Below, piece by piece: positions 55,036 to 64,000 of a DNA stretch of 64,000 nt. The notes under the pieces were generated by a model. That model was not told the origin of the DNA. It did no database searches and saw nothing but the letters and a program-made list of their open reading frames with translations. A program made the translations under genes and the position numbers. The stretch covers positions 52,780,312-52,844,311 of the forward strand of contig NC_087066.1 in NCBI RefSeq assembly GCF_963678635.1, in the 5' to 3' direction. Each line of letters begins with the position of its first letter. Within the stretch, counting starts at the first letter, position 1. This DNA comes from Symsagittifera roscoffensis. Lineage: Eukaryota; Xenacoelomorpha; Acoela; Convolutidae.

Positions 55036-55351
55036 TTTGTACTATTTTGAAATATGAAATATCCATTTTTGGTGACGGACCCTACAAACTTTCTAAAGAC
55101 GCCTTCGGCGCCAGTATACACTAATTTTGAGGGGGGAGTGCGCGCGGAAAAAAACGCAATTTTTTGGTCAAAATTTTCCAAAAAGTGCCTAAAAACGCCT
55201 TTTTTGGCCTGCTTTTCAAAATTTTGCCTGCGGCGCACAAATTTTGACGGAAACAGAGTCTTTTTAATGCTTTGGGAGAGCTCGGAAAACAATTTGGTCG
55301 ACCTAAAAAAAGGTCGACAAAATTTTCGAAGTTTTTTTGAAAACCTATGAA
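55036..55351 (-). mobile_element. Truncated relative of the hAT MITE, copy B
   Basis: Same as 52035-52350, carried by the 2.9-kb duplication. Confidence 0.65.
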
Positions 55352-55740
55352 TAGCAAAAAATTAAAAAAAGACCCTCAGCTTGTAGTATAATGTGAATAA
55401 TTTATAAAAAATAAGCCCACAGAATGTCAACTGAAAGATGAAAAAAATTAAAAACAGAAAAAAAATAAACAATTTAAAATAATTAGAACATGGACGGCAG
55501 AAGTTTGTAGAAATAACTCAAATTAGGTAAATTATCCGACATAGTTGAAGCCAACAATAAATAGGCCAAAAATCTGTCAAAAAATTTCGAGAAGAAATAA
55601 TTTGCATTGGAAGAACGACAACATGTAAAACCTCCATAGCAATAACTATTGCACATTTACGAGTTCTAATTTTGTAATTGAAAGTTATATTTGATCAACG
55701 CGAACGCAGAGAATTCATTTAAGCTCAAGTTTAAACTGAA

Positions 55741-56221
55741 CAAGACTGCTCGTATATCAGGGCAAAGCCCTGAATGTTCCGACTGTCCTTAATTCATATC
55801 GAATAGTTTTTGAAAACCTATATATTTTGGGCAATACCTAAGTGTAAAATTTTGAGTCGTACGAAGGAAGTTAATACGACCAATTAGCTAGCCTCAATTC
55901 AATTTGGAACGATTTTGTTGTACGGGATAATTCGTCACGCGTAAACAATTCGCGTTACGCTCTCAGCATTATGAATAAACTCTTCAAAGCGCGCATAATT
56001 TAGTCCAGAACATGGAAAAATTGGCATTTTTCAAACCCGCCGAACTTTACAAAAAAATAATCGGAGGTGAAATATAATTTTTTAAAATTTGACCTCAGGA
56101 AGTCGCTATCTTCAATGGGGTATAAAAAAAATTTGTTGAAAATTATGATTTCGATCGGTGAAAATTGACCTAAAAAAATCACACCGAGCATAAATATTCT
56201 GTTTTCTTCGAAAGTCAGAAC
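55741..56221 (-). mobile_element. R1 element, full length, right end of duplication copy B
   Basis: Same as 52740-53220; the 5' end here reads AAAGTCAGAAC. Confidence 0.85.
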
Positions 56222-56690
56222 AATTATCAAACTAAGAATCAATCGAAGTTATGCGAACAAATCTTTACATAGGACGGGTCTTTTTACTTATTCCACCCAA
56301 ATTTCTTTATTTTGCGTTTCTCAATGTATGAATGCAAAGAACAAGTACACTGTTGGCAGTGATTGGTTTGCTTAATGCAAATGCAATCATATTAGCCGAT
56401 TTCTAACAAGTCCCAACTTTAAGCAGATATAAATGTGGTCATTTTTTTTCCCTAGAACTATTTTTATTTTCTGGTGTCTTTTTTTCTGGTCTGCCTAAAA
56501 TTTTGCACCATGTTTGCAAAAAAAATTGAATAGTTAAATAAATATTCTATAGTTTTGGCTAAGTCTTCTTATTTACGAGTCGAATTATAATTAGGAACAA
56601 AACATATTGAGATGGTGCTGAAATTTGATTGGCTAATTCTAGCTAATCCGATTGAAGCAAAGTAGTTACAGTTCAAGATGTTGAAATAAT
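56222..56690. other. Unique spacer right of the duplication
   Basis: AT-rich, no repeat match found, no dynein linker motif in any frame. Confidence 0.4.
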
Positions 56691-56697
56691 GATTTTT

Positions 56698-56855
56698 ATC
56701 GGCGGAATGAATAAAAAGACCCCATAGGACAAAATAGATCACGCTAAAACTAAAGCCATGATCACGCTAAAGCCATGATCACGCTAAAACTAAAATGATC
56801 GGCGGAATGAATAAAAAGATCCCATAGGACAAAATAGATCACGCTAAAACTCAAG
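56698..56855 (+). repeat. Short direct duplication, about 100-bp offset
   Basis: ATCGGCGGAATGAATAAAAA to GATCACGCTAAAACT occurs twice, with GCCATGATCACGCTAAA repeated between. Confidence 0.85.
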
Positions 56856-56899
56856 CCAGATGCAAAAATGACAAAAACAGAATTTGGCACATTACGAGG

Positions 56900-57260
56900 C
56901 CAAACTGTGCATTCTGTGCATTGTAAGCGGAATCCGCAACTGGCCAAAATCAGATTTGTCGCGGAATCCGCAACATTGCTACTTTTTTTTGATCTTCTAT
57001 GCTGTTTTGGATTCCACAAACAAATACCTAAATCATTGTACTGCTCAAAATCGCTCGAAAAATAGGCAAATTTGCGGAATCCGCAACTGTATTTGCGGAA
57101 TCCAGAACAGTTTGTGGAGTCCAGAAACAAATGATAAAATATTTGTGTAGTTAAATTGAGCTGTTGCGGAATCCGCAACTGTAAGTGAAATCCGCAAATT
57201 GTAAGTGGAATCCGCAAATTGTAAGTGGAATCCGCATTTTGTTTGCGGATTCCCTTTACA
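56900..57260. repeat. GGAATCCGC motif array, left block
   Basis: About 11 copies of GCGGAATCCGCAA or near variants in both orientations. The core is itself palindromic, spaced 20-50 bp, often with GTAAGT before it. Confidence 0.85.
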
Positions 57261-57359
57261 TATATTTATATTGTAGTAGCCTTTAAAATTATATCTTTTA
57301 AATACGTGATTTGATTTCACTAGAATAGAAATTTACTAGAAAAGAAACTTACTAAAATA

Positions 57360-57965
57360 GATCAGTGTTTAGGATTAATGGAATCCCAATTACTGACCAG
57401 TATTTGGGATCGATGAAATCCCAAGTACTGAACTAATTCGACGATTTGCTATGCGTTGGGTTTCTAATCACTCTCAACCTAATGACTCCAAATAATGGAT
57501 ATATTCCATGTTTATTCCACATTATTCCAGTTTTTGGGATTCCATCAATCTCAAATACTGACTAGTATTTGGGATCGATGAAATCCCAAATATTGAAATA
57601 ATTCGACGATTTGCTATGCGTTGGGTTTCTAATCACTCTCAACCTAATGACTCCAAATAATGGATATATTCCATATTTATTCCTTATTTTTCCAGTTTTT
57701 GGGATTTCATCAATCCCAAATACTGACCAGTATTTGGGATCGATGGAATCCCAAATACTGACCTAATTTGGCGATATGCTGTGTGTTGTGTTTCCATACA
57801 CTCAACCCAATGACTACAATTACTGCATTTTTTCGGCGTTATGCTTCCAAAATCAGTATTTGGGATTGACGCAATCCCAAATACTGACCTAATTTGTCTA
57901 TATGCTGTGTGCTCCATACACTCTCAACTCAATGACTCCAAATAATGAAATTGTTCGGTGTTGTG
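57360..57965. repeat. Tandem repeat of about 180 bp with hairpin ends
   Basis: Three to four units, each starting with the near-palindrome ATCCCAAATACTGACC/AGTATTTGGGAT, then CGACGATTTGCTATGCGTTG, CACTCTCAACCTAATGACTC and CAAATAATGGATATATTCC. Confidence 0.9.
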
Positions 57966-58019
57966 TTTCCAAAATACTAAAAGATGACATCCACCGATTT
58001 AGGTAACCAATGTTTCAAG

Positions 58020-58330
58020 ACTTGTTCGTGGATTCCGCTGACAATGGTTAAGTCTTTGCTTTTAAATTCCGCATTGCTAGAGATAAGAATTCTAGCTCAG
58101 CTTTTAATTGTTCATCTGCAAGTTGAGTATTGAACAAAATTCGGAATCCACTTTCAGTTTGCGGAATCCACTTACATTTGCGGATTCCGCTTACATTTTG
58201 CGGAATCCACTTACAGTTGCGGAATCCGTAACAAAACAAATGTGCCAACAAAATTTACGTTAGAGGTATATGTATGCGGAATCCACTGAAATTTTGTTTG
58301 TGGAATCCACTTAAATTTTGGAACATATTT
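58020..58330. repeat. GGAATCCGC motif array, right block
   Basis: About ten further copies (GCGGAATCCACTTACA, GCGGATTCCGCTTACA, GTGGAATCCAC) flanking the 180-bp tandem repeat on the other side. Confidence 0.85.
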
Positions 58331-58774
58331 CAAGACTTGTCTCTAGAATCCAGGAACATACAGACACAAAAATGTGCTCCTATCCAGTGCTCAGTTTGCC
58401 CTCGTAATGCGAAAAAAAGTACGCTACTCTTCAAAAACAGAACATTGAAATATAACTTGTAGTCAACTCAGACAAATAACTTTTTGTTTTCGAATTATCT
58501 TTTTCGAATTCAGAATTAAAACGTAGAAAGCTTTTGTATGACCATTTTCGGTCTCATTAAATTTTCATGTTGCACCTAAAAACTAACAAAAACACCACAA
58601 AACCATAGTTGTTTCACTTCTGTAAGTGATTCCGATTTCGAAAGAAAGTATTGGAATATTTATGCTAGGGGTAGTTTTTTTCTATAACCGGATAAGTTTT
58701 TGACGTAGAGTAACTCTTACTATAACCGATTAACTGAACTTAAGATTATTTTAATGCACGATTAAAGTTTTTGT

Positions 58775-59310
58775 ACACAGAGGCAAAGCTGAGCTTTGTA
58801 CCACTTGCGATACAAAACGAGAAAAAAAATCGAAAAAAAATTTAAAAAAAAACTAAATCTATCAAAATTAATAAAGCTAGTTGTGAAACAAAAACATGCC
58901 AAGACAAAAAAATGTCAAATCAGGATCGGAAGATAAGGTACCCAGCGGTAACAAAGAAGCCGAAAATACCTTGTTAGAAACCTTTTTTAGAAAGCCAACA
59001 AAAATCAAAAAGACTTAAGACTTATGAAAAGTCCGCCTCACCCTCAAAAACTTTATTTGCTCTTCTAATGAAAGAAAATGCAATTTATTTACCGTTTGAA
59101 AAAAAAACATTTCCTGTGAGATTCGAACCCAGGAACTTTGTCATTCCAGGCGCATTCGTTACTTCCAGACCAGAGACTCAAAACAATTTGAATTGAATTG
59201 AACTGAACGTAAATTTACCACTTCTAATTTTGACCTTTCTGTGAACAAAGTTATTTACGGAAAAAATACCCGATTGCAAAATATTTGTGTATCGCAAGGG
59301 TAACATTTAT
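58775..59310 (+). mobile_element. SINE-B element, longest copy
   Basis: Begins with an R4 head (AAGCTGAGCTTTGTACCACT), has AACATGCCAAGAC and GCCGAAAATACCT shared with 4990-5080, a reversed tRNA-like segment with GATTCGAACCCAGG, then AAAGTTATTTACGG, ACCCGATTGCAAA and ATCGCAAGGGTAAC. Confidence 0.65.
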
Positions 59311-59624
59311 GGGTGCTCCCGGGTTGTAGTCGAAGGGAAAAACAGTGCAAAATCATGGAACGTCCTTGCGATCAAATCGCTAAATTTTACTCCGATCAAT
59401 ACCAAATAATCGCTAAATTAGAGCTAAATTTCGCAGCGCTGAAGGAAAAAATATTTCATTCAATCACAGTAAAAAAAACCAAGAAGATTTTTACTTGACC
59501 AGTTTTATATCTTGGTCGTATACTTGACAAGGTTTTAAACTGAGTTTTGCGTGGAAGAAAAACAATAAATTGAAAAATATTCATGACTTTTCAATAAACT
59601 CAAAATAAAAACTGATGAGTCAGT

Positions 59625-59807
59625 GTCCTACCTGAAGAAGCAGTAATATGGTGGATAATGTTTCGAGCAGTATTCACACCTGCATCTGTCAAAAATTTTC
59701 GAAAAACGTTTCGTACCAAAAAATATAAACAATGGTAGCCGGTTTCTGTGCCATTAGCACAATGTTCCGAACATTCATTAAGCAAAAACCAAAAGATGTC
59801 TTTTTCA
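59625..59807. repeat. 183-bp duplicate beside the gap, copy 1
   Basis: GTGTCCTACCTGAAGAAGCA to AAAAGATGTCTTTTT, identical by eye to 60478-60660. Confidence 0.95.
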
Positions 59808-59922
59808 AATAATAGTCGTTTTTTTTGTGCCTGTTGTGATGAGAGAACTGTCAAACGCGTAGATGGATAGTGGATTAGGCATAATCGACAACATTTATCT
59901 TCAATCAATAAATAACAAATAA

Positions 59923-59975
<53 letters not shown>

Positions 59976-60460
59976 TATATTGTTTTATTGCCAAGGAAGC
60001 GCTAAAATGAAGCTTCCAAAACCAGTAATCCTGGACTAAAATTAAATTTCCCTTTATTCAAAGGAAACATTTTTTTTCATAAGACCTACTTGCTCGAAAT
60101 TAGACTAAGACTCAAAAATTTCAAACGTGTTTTTCTCGACAGGATTGAAAGGGCTTTAAAATGATATATCATTCGATTCATACCCATGATTATTTCTATT
60201 GACTCATTTTGGTTGAAAAAAATAAGCCTTGTCGCTCACATCGTTCACTCGAGTAAGACCGAAATCAATTATCACACCAGTTTCTCAACACTGAAATTTT
60301 TTTGGAAAATTTTTGATTCCATTTGAAGCACGACTAGAAGAGATTAACCATGAGATATTACTCAACTCAACTCATTCCGATGATTATTTGTACCTAAGTT
60401 TGCGTGGAAAACAAAAAAAAAGCTAAAAAAACACTTTAAGACAAAGTTTCTTCTCATTTT
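59730..60460 (-). mobile_element. R2 element, minus, split by a microsatellite
   Basis: 3' end CAATGGTAGCCGG with TGTGCCATTAGCACA hairpin and GTTCCGAACATT. The 5' half at 60060-60460 has TTTTTCTCGAC, AATGATATATCATTCGATTC and AGACAAAGTTTCTTCTCATT. Confidence 0.6.
59930..59980 (+). repeat. (AT)n microsatellite
   Basis: About 21 AT units preceded by poly-A. Confidence 0.97.
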
Positions 60461-60477
60461 CAATGTCCTACCTGAGT

Positions 60478-60660
60478 GTGTCCTACCTGAAGAAGCAGTA
60501 ATATGGTGGATAATGTTTCGAGCAGTATTCACACCTGCATCTGTCAAAAATTTTCGAAAAACGTTTCGTACCAAAAAATATAAACAATGGTAGCCGGTTT
60601 CTGTGCCATTAGCACAATGTTCCGAACATTCATTAAGCAAAAACCAAAAGATGTCTTTTT
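60478..60660. repeat. 183-bp duplicate beside the gap, copy 2
   Basis: Second copy of 59625-59807; ends at the first N. Confidence 0.95.
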
Positions 60661-60860
60661 NNNNNNNNNNNNNNNNNNNNNNNNNNNNNNNNNNNNNNNN
60701 NNNNNNNNNNNNNNNNNNNNNNNNNNNNNNNNNNNNNNNNNNNNNNNNNNNNNNNNNNNNNNNNNNNNNNNNNNNNNNNNNNNNNNNNNNNNNNNNNNNN
60801 NNNNNNNNNNNNNNNNNNNNNNNNNNNNNNNNNNNNNNNNNNNNNNNNNNNNNNNNNNNN
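60661..60860. other. Assembly gap, 200 N
   Basis: A round 200 N, so probably a placeholder length. Confidence 1.
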
Positions 60861-61899
60861 TACAAGAATGAATGACTATGATTCATATTTAACAAAATCA
60901 AAATTGAAAAAAAAAACATCAAAATCAATTTTGTCAAAAAAGTTAATAAAACTGAAAAGTCTAAAATATTCGGAACAAAACTACTTGCAACAATAGAAAC
61001 TTTGAAAGAAGTTTTTGGAATGCTATAATGAAGTTAAATTTTCGAAAAATGTCCTTACTGTAGCAATTAAGCTGACAAAAAGGGACAAATGCAACTTCAA
61101 AGACATTAACAGCATGAAATTTGACGTGTTTGTAAAGCGCTCGAGATACTATACTTGTAGATGAATGTCTTAACTTGAATTGTTTGATATCCAATTGATG
61201 AGTTTGCACACTACCTTAAGAGCTACTTGCATGACCAGCAGCCTCAATCATTCAATATTATTTCTATTACGAACCTGCTGCCGCATCTTAGAACTTAAAT
61301 TCCTCTGAAAAACTATTGGAATTAAGCCATTTCTGTCAAGTTCAATGAAGATGAACTTTAGTCCTAAAAGATCAATGTGTTTTGGTAGTCACGGAGATGC
61401 ATGTTAGATCATTGGAGCAAATAACCGATAGAAATCAACAATTTAATGGGCAAAGCGAGATTTCTAAAAGATTTCTTTCAAAAAACTCCACCAACGTCTA
61501 TCACCTTGAACAGATCATATGTGAGAAAATGGAATACTCTCACGACAACAATGGTTGAAGCAACTTAAAGGCAGCAAGACATAAAATTCTTGGACGAACG
61601 AGCGAAAAAGTTCACGAGGCTTTTTTCCAACCATAGGGGAAGATTTTTCAAGAGAATTAGAGTAATGTCATGGAAATAAACTTTGACTTCATTGTAAAGC
61701 GCTCTGGATACCATGTTGGTAAATGAAGATATTAATTTGAAATGTTTGATATCAATATTTTGAGTTAGCTTACTAATTCTAGAGTTGCTACCAACACCAG
61801 CACTCTCAATAATTAAATATTCTAACCTTCGTCAATCTAATTCATTTAGACCTTGTCGCTTAAGTTTACGACAACACAATAATCTAAAAATAGCCGAAA
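60861..61899. other. No gene recognised
   Basis: Weak internal similarity: TTCATTGTAAAGCGCTCTGG / TTTGTAAAGCGCTCGAG-type text followed by GATGAATG/AATGAAGA, TTGAA and TTTGATATC at about 61120-61200 and 61690-61755 suggests one decayed repeat present twice. No dynein motif. Confidence 0.4.
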
Positions 61900-61904
61900 A
61901 CTTT

Positions 61905-62420
61905 AAAAAATCAAGTCCCGACTAGAATCCAACTCCCGGGATTTTTCATCTCAAGCATGGGTGTTGCAGCAATCTGGAGAAAAGCTGAATCTACAAAAAA
62001 AGGCTACTGAATTTAAGCCGACAAAAATAAACGCTAGCACAAAAACTCCAGTTTTCAAAAACAACAAAAACTGGCAGGATTCGAACCAAAACCGTTGTCG
62101 TCTCAAGCAGGTGTGTTATCTATGAGCCAGATAGTTGATTGAATTTATGAAATACAATTGTAGCCAAAATATTCAAAATAAAATTGCCACAAACTAAAGT
62201 TGAAAAATCCATAAAACATAGTTACGTTCCTAACAATTGAATTGAATAAAAAAATCGAATTGAATGTTATGAAAAAACACCCGGCAAATTTTACCCCGTG
62301 CAACTTGGGTAAAACAGGAGATCTTCTAAAATTGGAGATCCTGTAAACAAATTTATTTACGGGAAAGAAGTCCAGTAATCGATTGCAATACCCTTGCTTA
62401 TTGCAAGGGTTAAGATTACA
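61905..62420 (+). mobile_element. Two SINE-B heads and one tail in tandem
   Basis: Reversed tRNA-like heads at 61915-61980 (CTAGAATCCAACTCCCGGG) and 62068-62140 (CAGGATTCGAACC, with A-box-like TGGCTCATAGATAAC on the minus strand). The tail has TTTATTTACGGGAAAG, CGATTGCAATA and CCCTTGCTTATTGCAAGGG. Confidence 0.65.
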
Positions 62421-62661
62421 ACAAAAATGAGCCGAAAACAATTATCATGATTCAGAAGGTAATTTTTGAAGAAAAAGACGGAAATTGTATTCTATTATTG
62501 TCTCCGAGACGCATCTTAAATCAAACAAATCGAGATGAAATTTGGTTCGACAAATCTGTATAACAGCCACATTTAAATCATCAGAAAATTAAAATTTTCA
62601 TCAAATTAATGCTTTTAAATCAATGCACTTGAAGAATGCAGTTGAAGAACCAACAAATCAG

Positions 62662-63393
62662 TCAGTCGTCAGAAATGGCCTCTAACGACAAACTATTGAA
62701 CCTTGTCGACATTTGAGATTCCTCCGAATGCTGACGTTTCGCCAAAAGTTTTGATGTGAAATTGGAATGGCCAGACCCCAAACCTCTTGGCGTTCTTGGA
62801 TTAACTCCCGACATACCGCTTCCAGATCTCGACCCATAACCTTCGAGTTCTTCTGCTTTTATCGGGCTAAATCGTCCTAACTTTGCTTGCGTTGAGCAAT
62901 AATGTTCAAACGACTTGGCGATTCTCCGATTATTATGCATGTTTTCCTGTTCCGTTCGCTGCTGAAAAATTTCTTCAGAGAGCAAAAATTCTTCGTCGGC
63001 AGTAAAGGCAACAGGCGGTGGAATTCTAGTGGCAGCTGCGAAGTCAAGCGTGAAATTGTCGCTCTGCTCTTGCAAGTTTAGCCTCGCAACAAGAGTATTC
63101 AGTCCTTTACTTTTAGATCGCATTTGATGGATGAACATTCGTTTCTCGTAAGTAGCCTTGCGTAGCGCTCGCATTCGTTTATCCGACAACACGAGTAGTT
63201 CTTTCTCGAGGATGCTTTGCTCCAGCGCGTTGCGAGGAAGAGTTATATCGTACGGGCGGGTGCTAGGCGAAGCCCATTGTTGCACTAGATCTTGAACGAA
63301 GCGCTTCTTTCGCATTAGTTTAGTCTCCCCTTCATGTGCCGAATCCATTCGGGAATTCGGTCGGTACAAATCGCGGACCAGTTTAGTTGACAT
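62662..63393 (-). CDS. Hypothetical basic protein, single exon, 243 aa
   Basis: Not recognised. Intact ATG-to-stop ORF, less AT-rich than its surroundings. Residues 25-45 are basic. Residues 55-110 form a likely long amphipathic helix rich in Glu, Lys, Arg and Leu (EKELLVLSDKRMRALRKATY). Residues 120-160 include IPPPVAFTADEEFLL. The C-terminal third (170-243) is Ser/Gly-rich and probably disordered, with proline-directed sites RFSPIK (174-179) and NPRTPRG (198-204). No signal peptide or membrane segment. It is on the same strand as the dynein gene and 8 kb upstream of exon 1 copy B, so it is either an independent upstream neighbour or nested in a dynein intron whose upstream exons lie outside the window. 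No convincing poly(A) signal is close to the stop; one TTTATT (minus AATAAA) at 62352-62357 is inside a SINE-B tail. Confidence 0.65.
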   Translation of the reverse strand: MSTKLVRDLYRPNSRMDSAHEGETKLMRKKRFVQDLVQQWASPSTRPYDITLPRNALEQSILEKELLVLSDKRMRALRKATYEKRMFIHQMRSKSKGLNTLVARLNLQEQSDNFTLDFAAATRIPPPVAFTADEEFLLSEEIFQQRTEQENMHNNRRIAKSFEHYCSTQAKLGRFSPIKAEELEGYGSRSGSGMSGVNPRTPRGLGSGHSNFTSKLLAKRQHSEESQMSTRFNSLSLEAISDD

Positions 63394-64000
63394 TGCAAAT
63401 TTTTGGTATAATCTAATAACTGCAGACTTGAGATTAAATTATTCGAAACAAACAGCTACAACTGCTTTGACTACTCCAACTGTTTTGTGAAAGTGAAGCT
63501 AAAATACTTAAAAAAACGCAACGGATTCAACGTTGCTTGGTGGATCAAGCAGGATTAGTCCATACAGGTGGTAAAGAAAGTACAAACATTCTGATTTCAT
63601 CAGAAAAAAAACTCATTGTATCGGAGAATTGCACTTGGTTCTTTTTTACGACGTCCAATATTGATCAACTTGCCCTAATATTTTTCTAAAGGTCCCAATA
63701 CTGACAAATTTTTGTGGGGAAAAATAACGCAATTGAAAGCTTAAAACTTTTTTCATTTCCAAAACGGAACTTTCGGACTAATATCCACACCTCGCCTCCT
63801 TTGAAAAGTCCATATTCCACCCTTTGCTTTTGAGTGTAAAATTAAATTTTAGTAATTGGAATTTTTATCATTAAAACTTAATAACTATTTTTTTTACTCG
63901 TAGGAGGTGGAAAGGAACTATGGATTAGCTTCTGTTTCTCCGTTTTCTCTGATTTTCTTTGCTACTATCTGGCTGACATATCAAAATGGTTTTCGACTAA
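63394..64000. other. Upstream of the 243-aa ORF
   Basis: No recognised exon or repeat. It would contain the promoter of the minus-strand ORF, but I see no TATA box or other core element I can defend. Confidence 0.4.

Larger units (their letters stand above)
53313..56221. repeat. 2.9-kb duplication, copy B
   Basis: Second copy of 50312-53220, separated from it by 90 bp of unrelated sequence (53221-53312). It carries exon 2B (53974-54135), exon 1B (54532-54687) and an R1 element at the right end (55741-56221). No R1 lies at the left edge of either copy, so simple recombination between flanking R1 elements does not explain it. Confidence 0.97.

Noticed and set aside
56762-57217. 151-codon minus-strand ORF
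   Set aside because: It reads through the GGAATCCGC array (repeated G-F-R/I-P type residues) and has no independent coding evidence.
56222-64000. Search for dynein linker or tail exons on the minus strand
   Set aside because: No frame shows linker motifs or a plausible run of conserved residues; nothing annotated rather than guessing.

Overview
This is a stretch of an AT-rich, intron-rich, repeat-laden eukaryotic genome, almost certainly an invertebrate animal or a close relative with motile cilia. The evidence is a spliced gene on the minus strand for an axonemal inner-arm dynein heavy chain. From memory of the family, its sequence is closest to animal DNAH6. The introns and flanks are full of small DNA transposons, tRNA-derived SINEs and minisatellites. 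The species cannot be named from the sequence.

The dynein gene runs from about 54.7 kb down to 6.2 kb. I assembled 33 consecutive exons by splice sites, reading phase and family similarity. They give an unbroken frame of exactly 2,055 codons, from just before AAA1, through AAA1-AAA4, the stalk with its microtubule-binding domain and AAA5, to the approach to AAA6. All introns are GT-AG except intron 15, which is GC-AG. The N-terminal tail and linker (about 1,400 residues in the family) and AAA6 with the C-terminal domain (about 700) are absent. No dynein exon is recognisable in 1-6237 or 54688-64000, although the longest intron inside the gene is 3.8 kb.

Two intact single-exon ORFs of unknown function lie in these exon-free flanks: a Ser-rich 214-residue protein on the plus strand (1410-2054) and a basic 243-residue protein on the minus strand (62662-63393). 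An intron-containing tRNA-Ile(UAU) gene lies inside intron 2 of the dynein gene.

The most striking feature is a roughly 2.9-kb direct duplication (50312-53220 and 53313-56221). It carries dynein exons 1 and 2, including the AAA1 P-loop. Both copies end at the 5' terminus of the same small transposon, family R1. R1 and a second family, R2, share an architecture: GTTCCGAC at the 5' end, GTCGGAAC near the 3' end, then a 6-bp hairpin and a final CTTG before T. This resembles non-autonomous Helentron-like rolling-circle elements, and the duplication looks like a read-through product of one. A misassembled haplotype is the main alternative.

Region by region: 1-6.2 kb, R2 end, palindromic MITE, 214-aa ORF, R1/R3/SINE-B repeats; 6.2-54.7 kb, dynein gene with repeat-filled introns; 50.2 kb, tRNA; 50.3-56.2 kb, duplication; 56.7-58.4 kb, GGAATCCGC arrays and a tandem hairpin repeat; 58.8-62.4 kb, SINE-B elements, R2 copies and a 200-N assembly gap (60661-60860); 62.7-63.4 kb, 243-aa ORF. 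Repeat family names (R1-R5, M1-M3, SINE-A/B) are mine.
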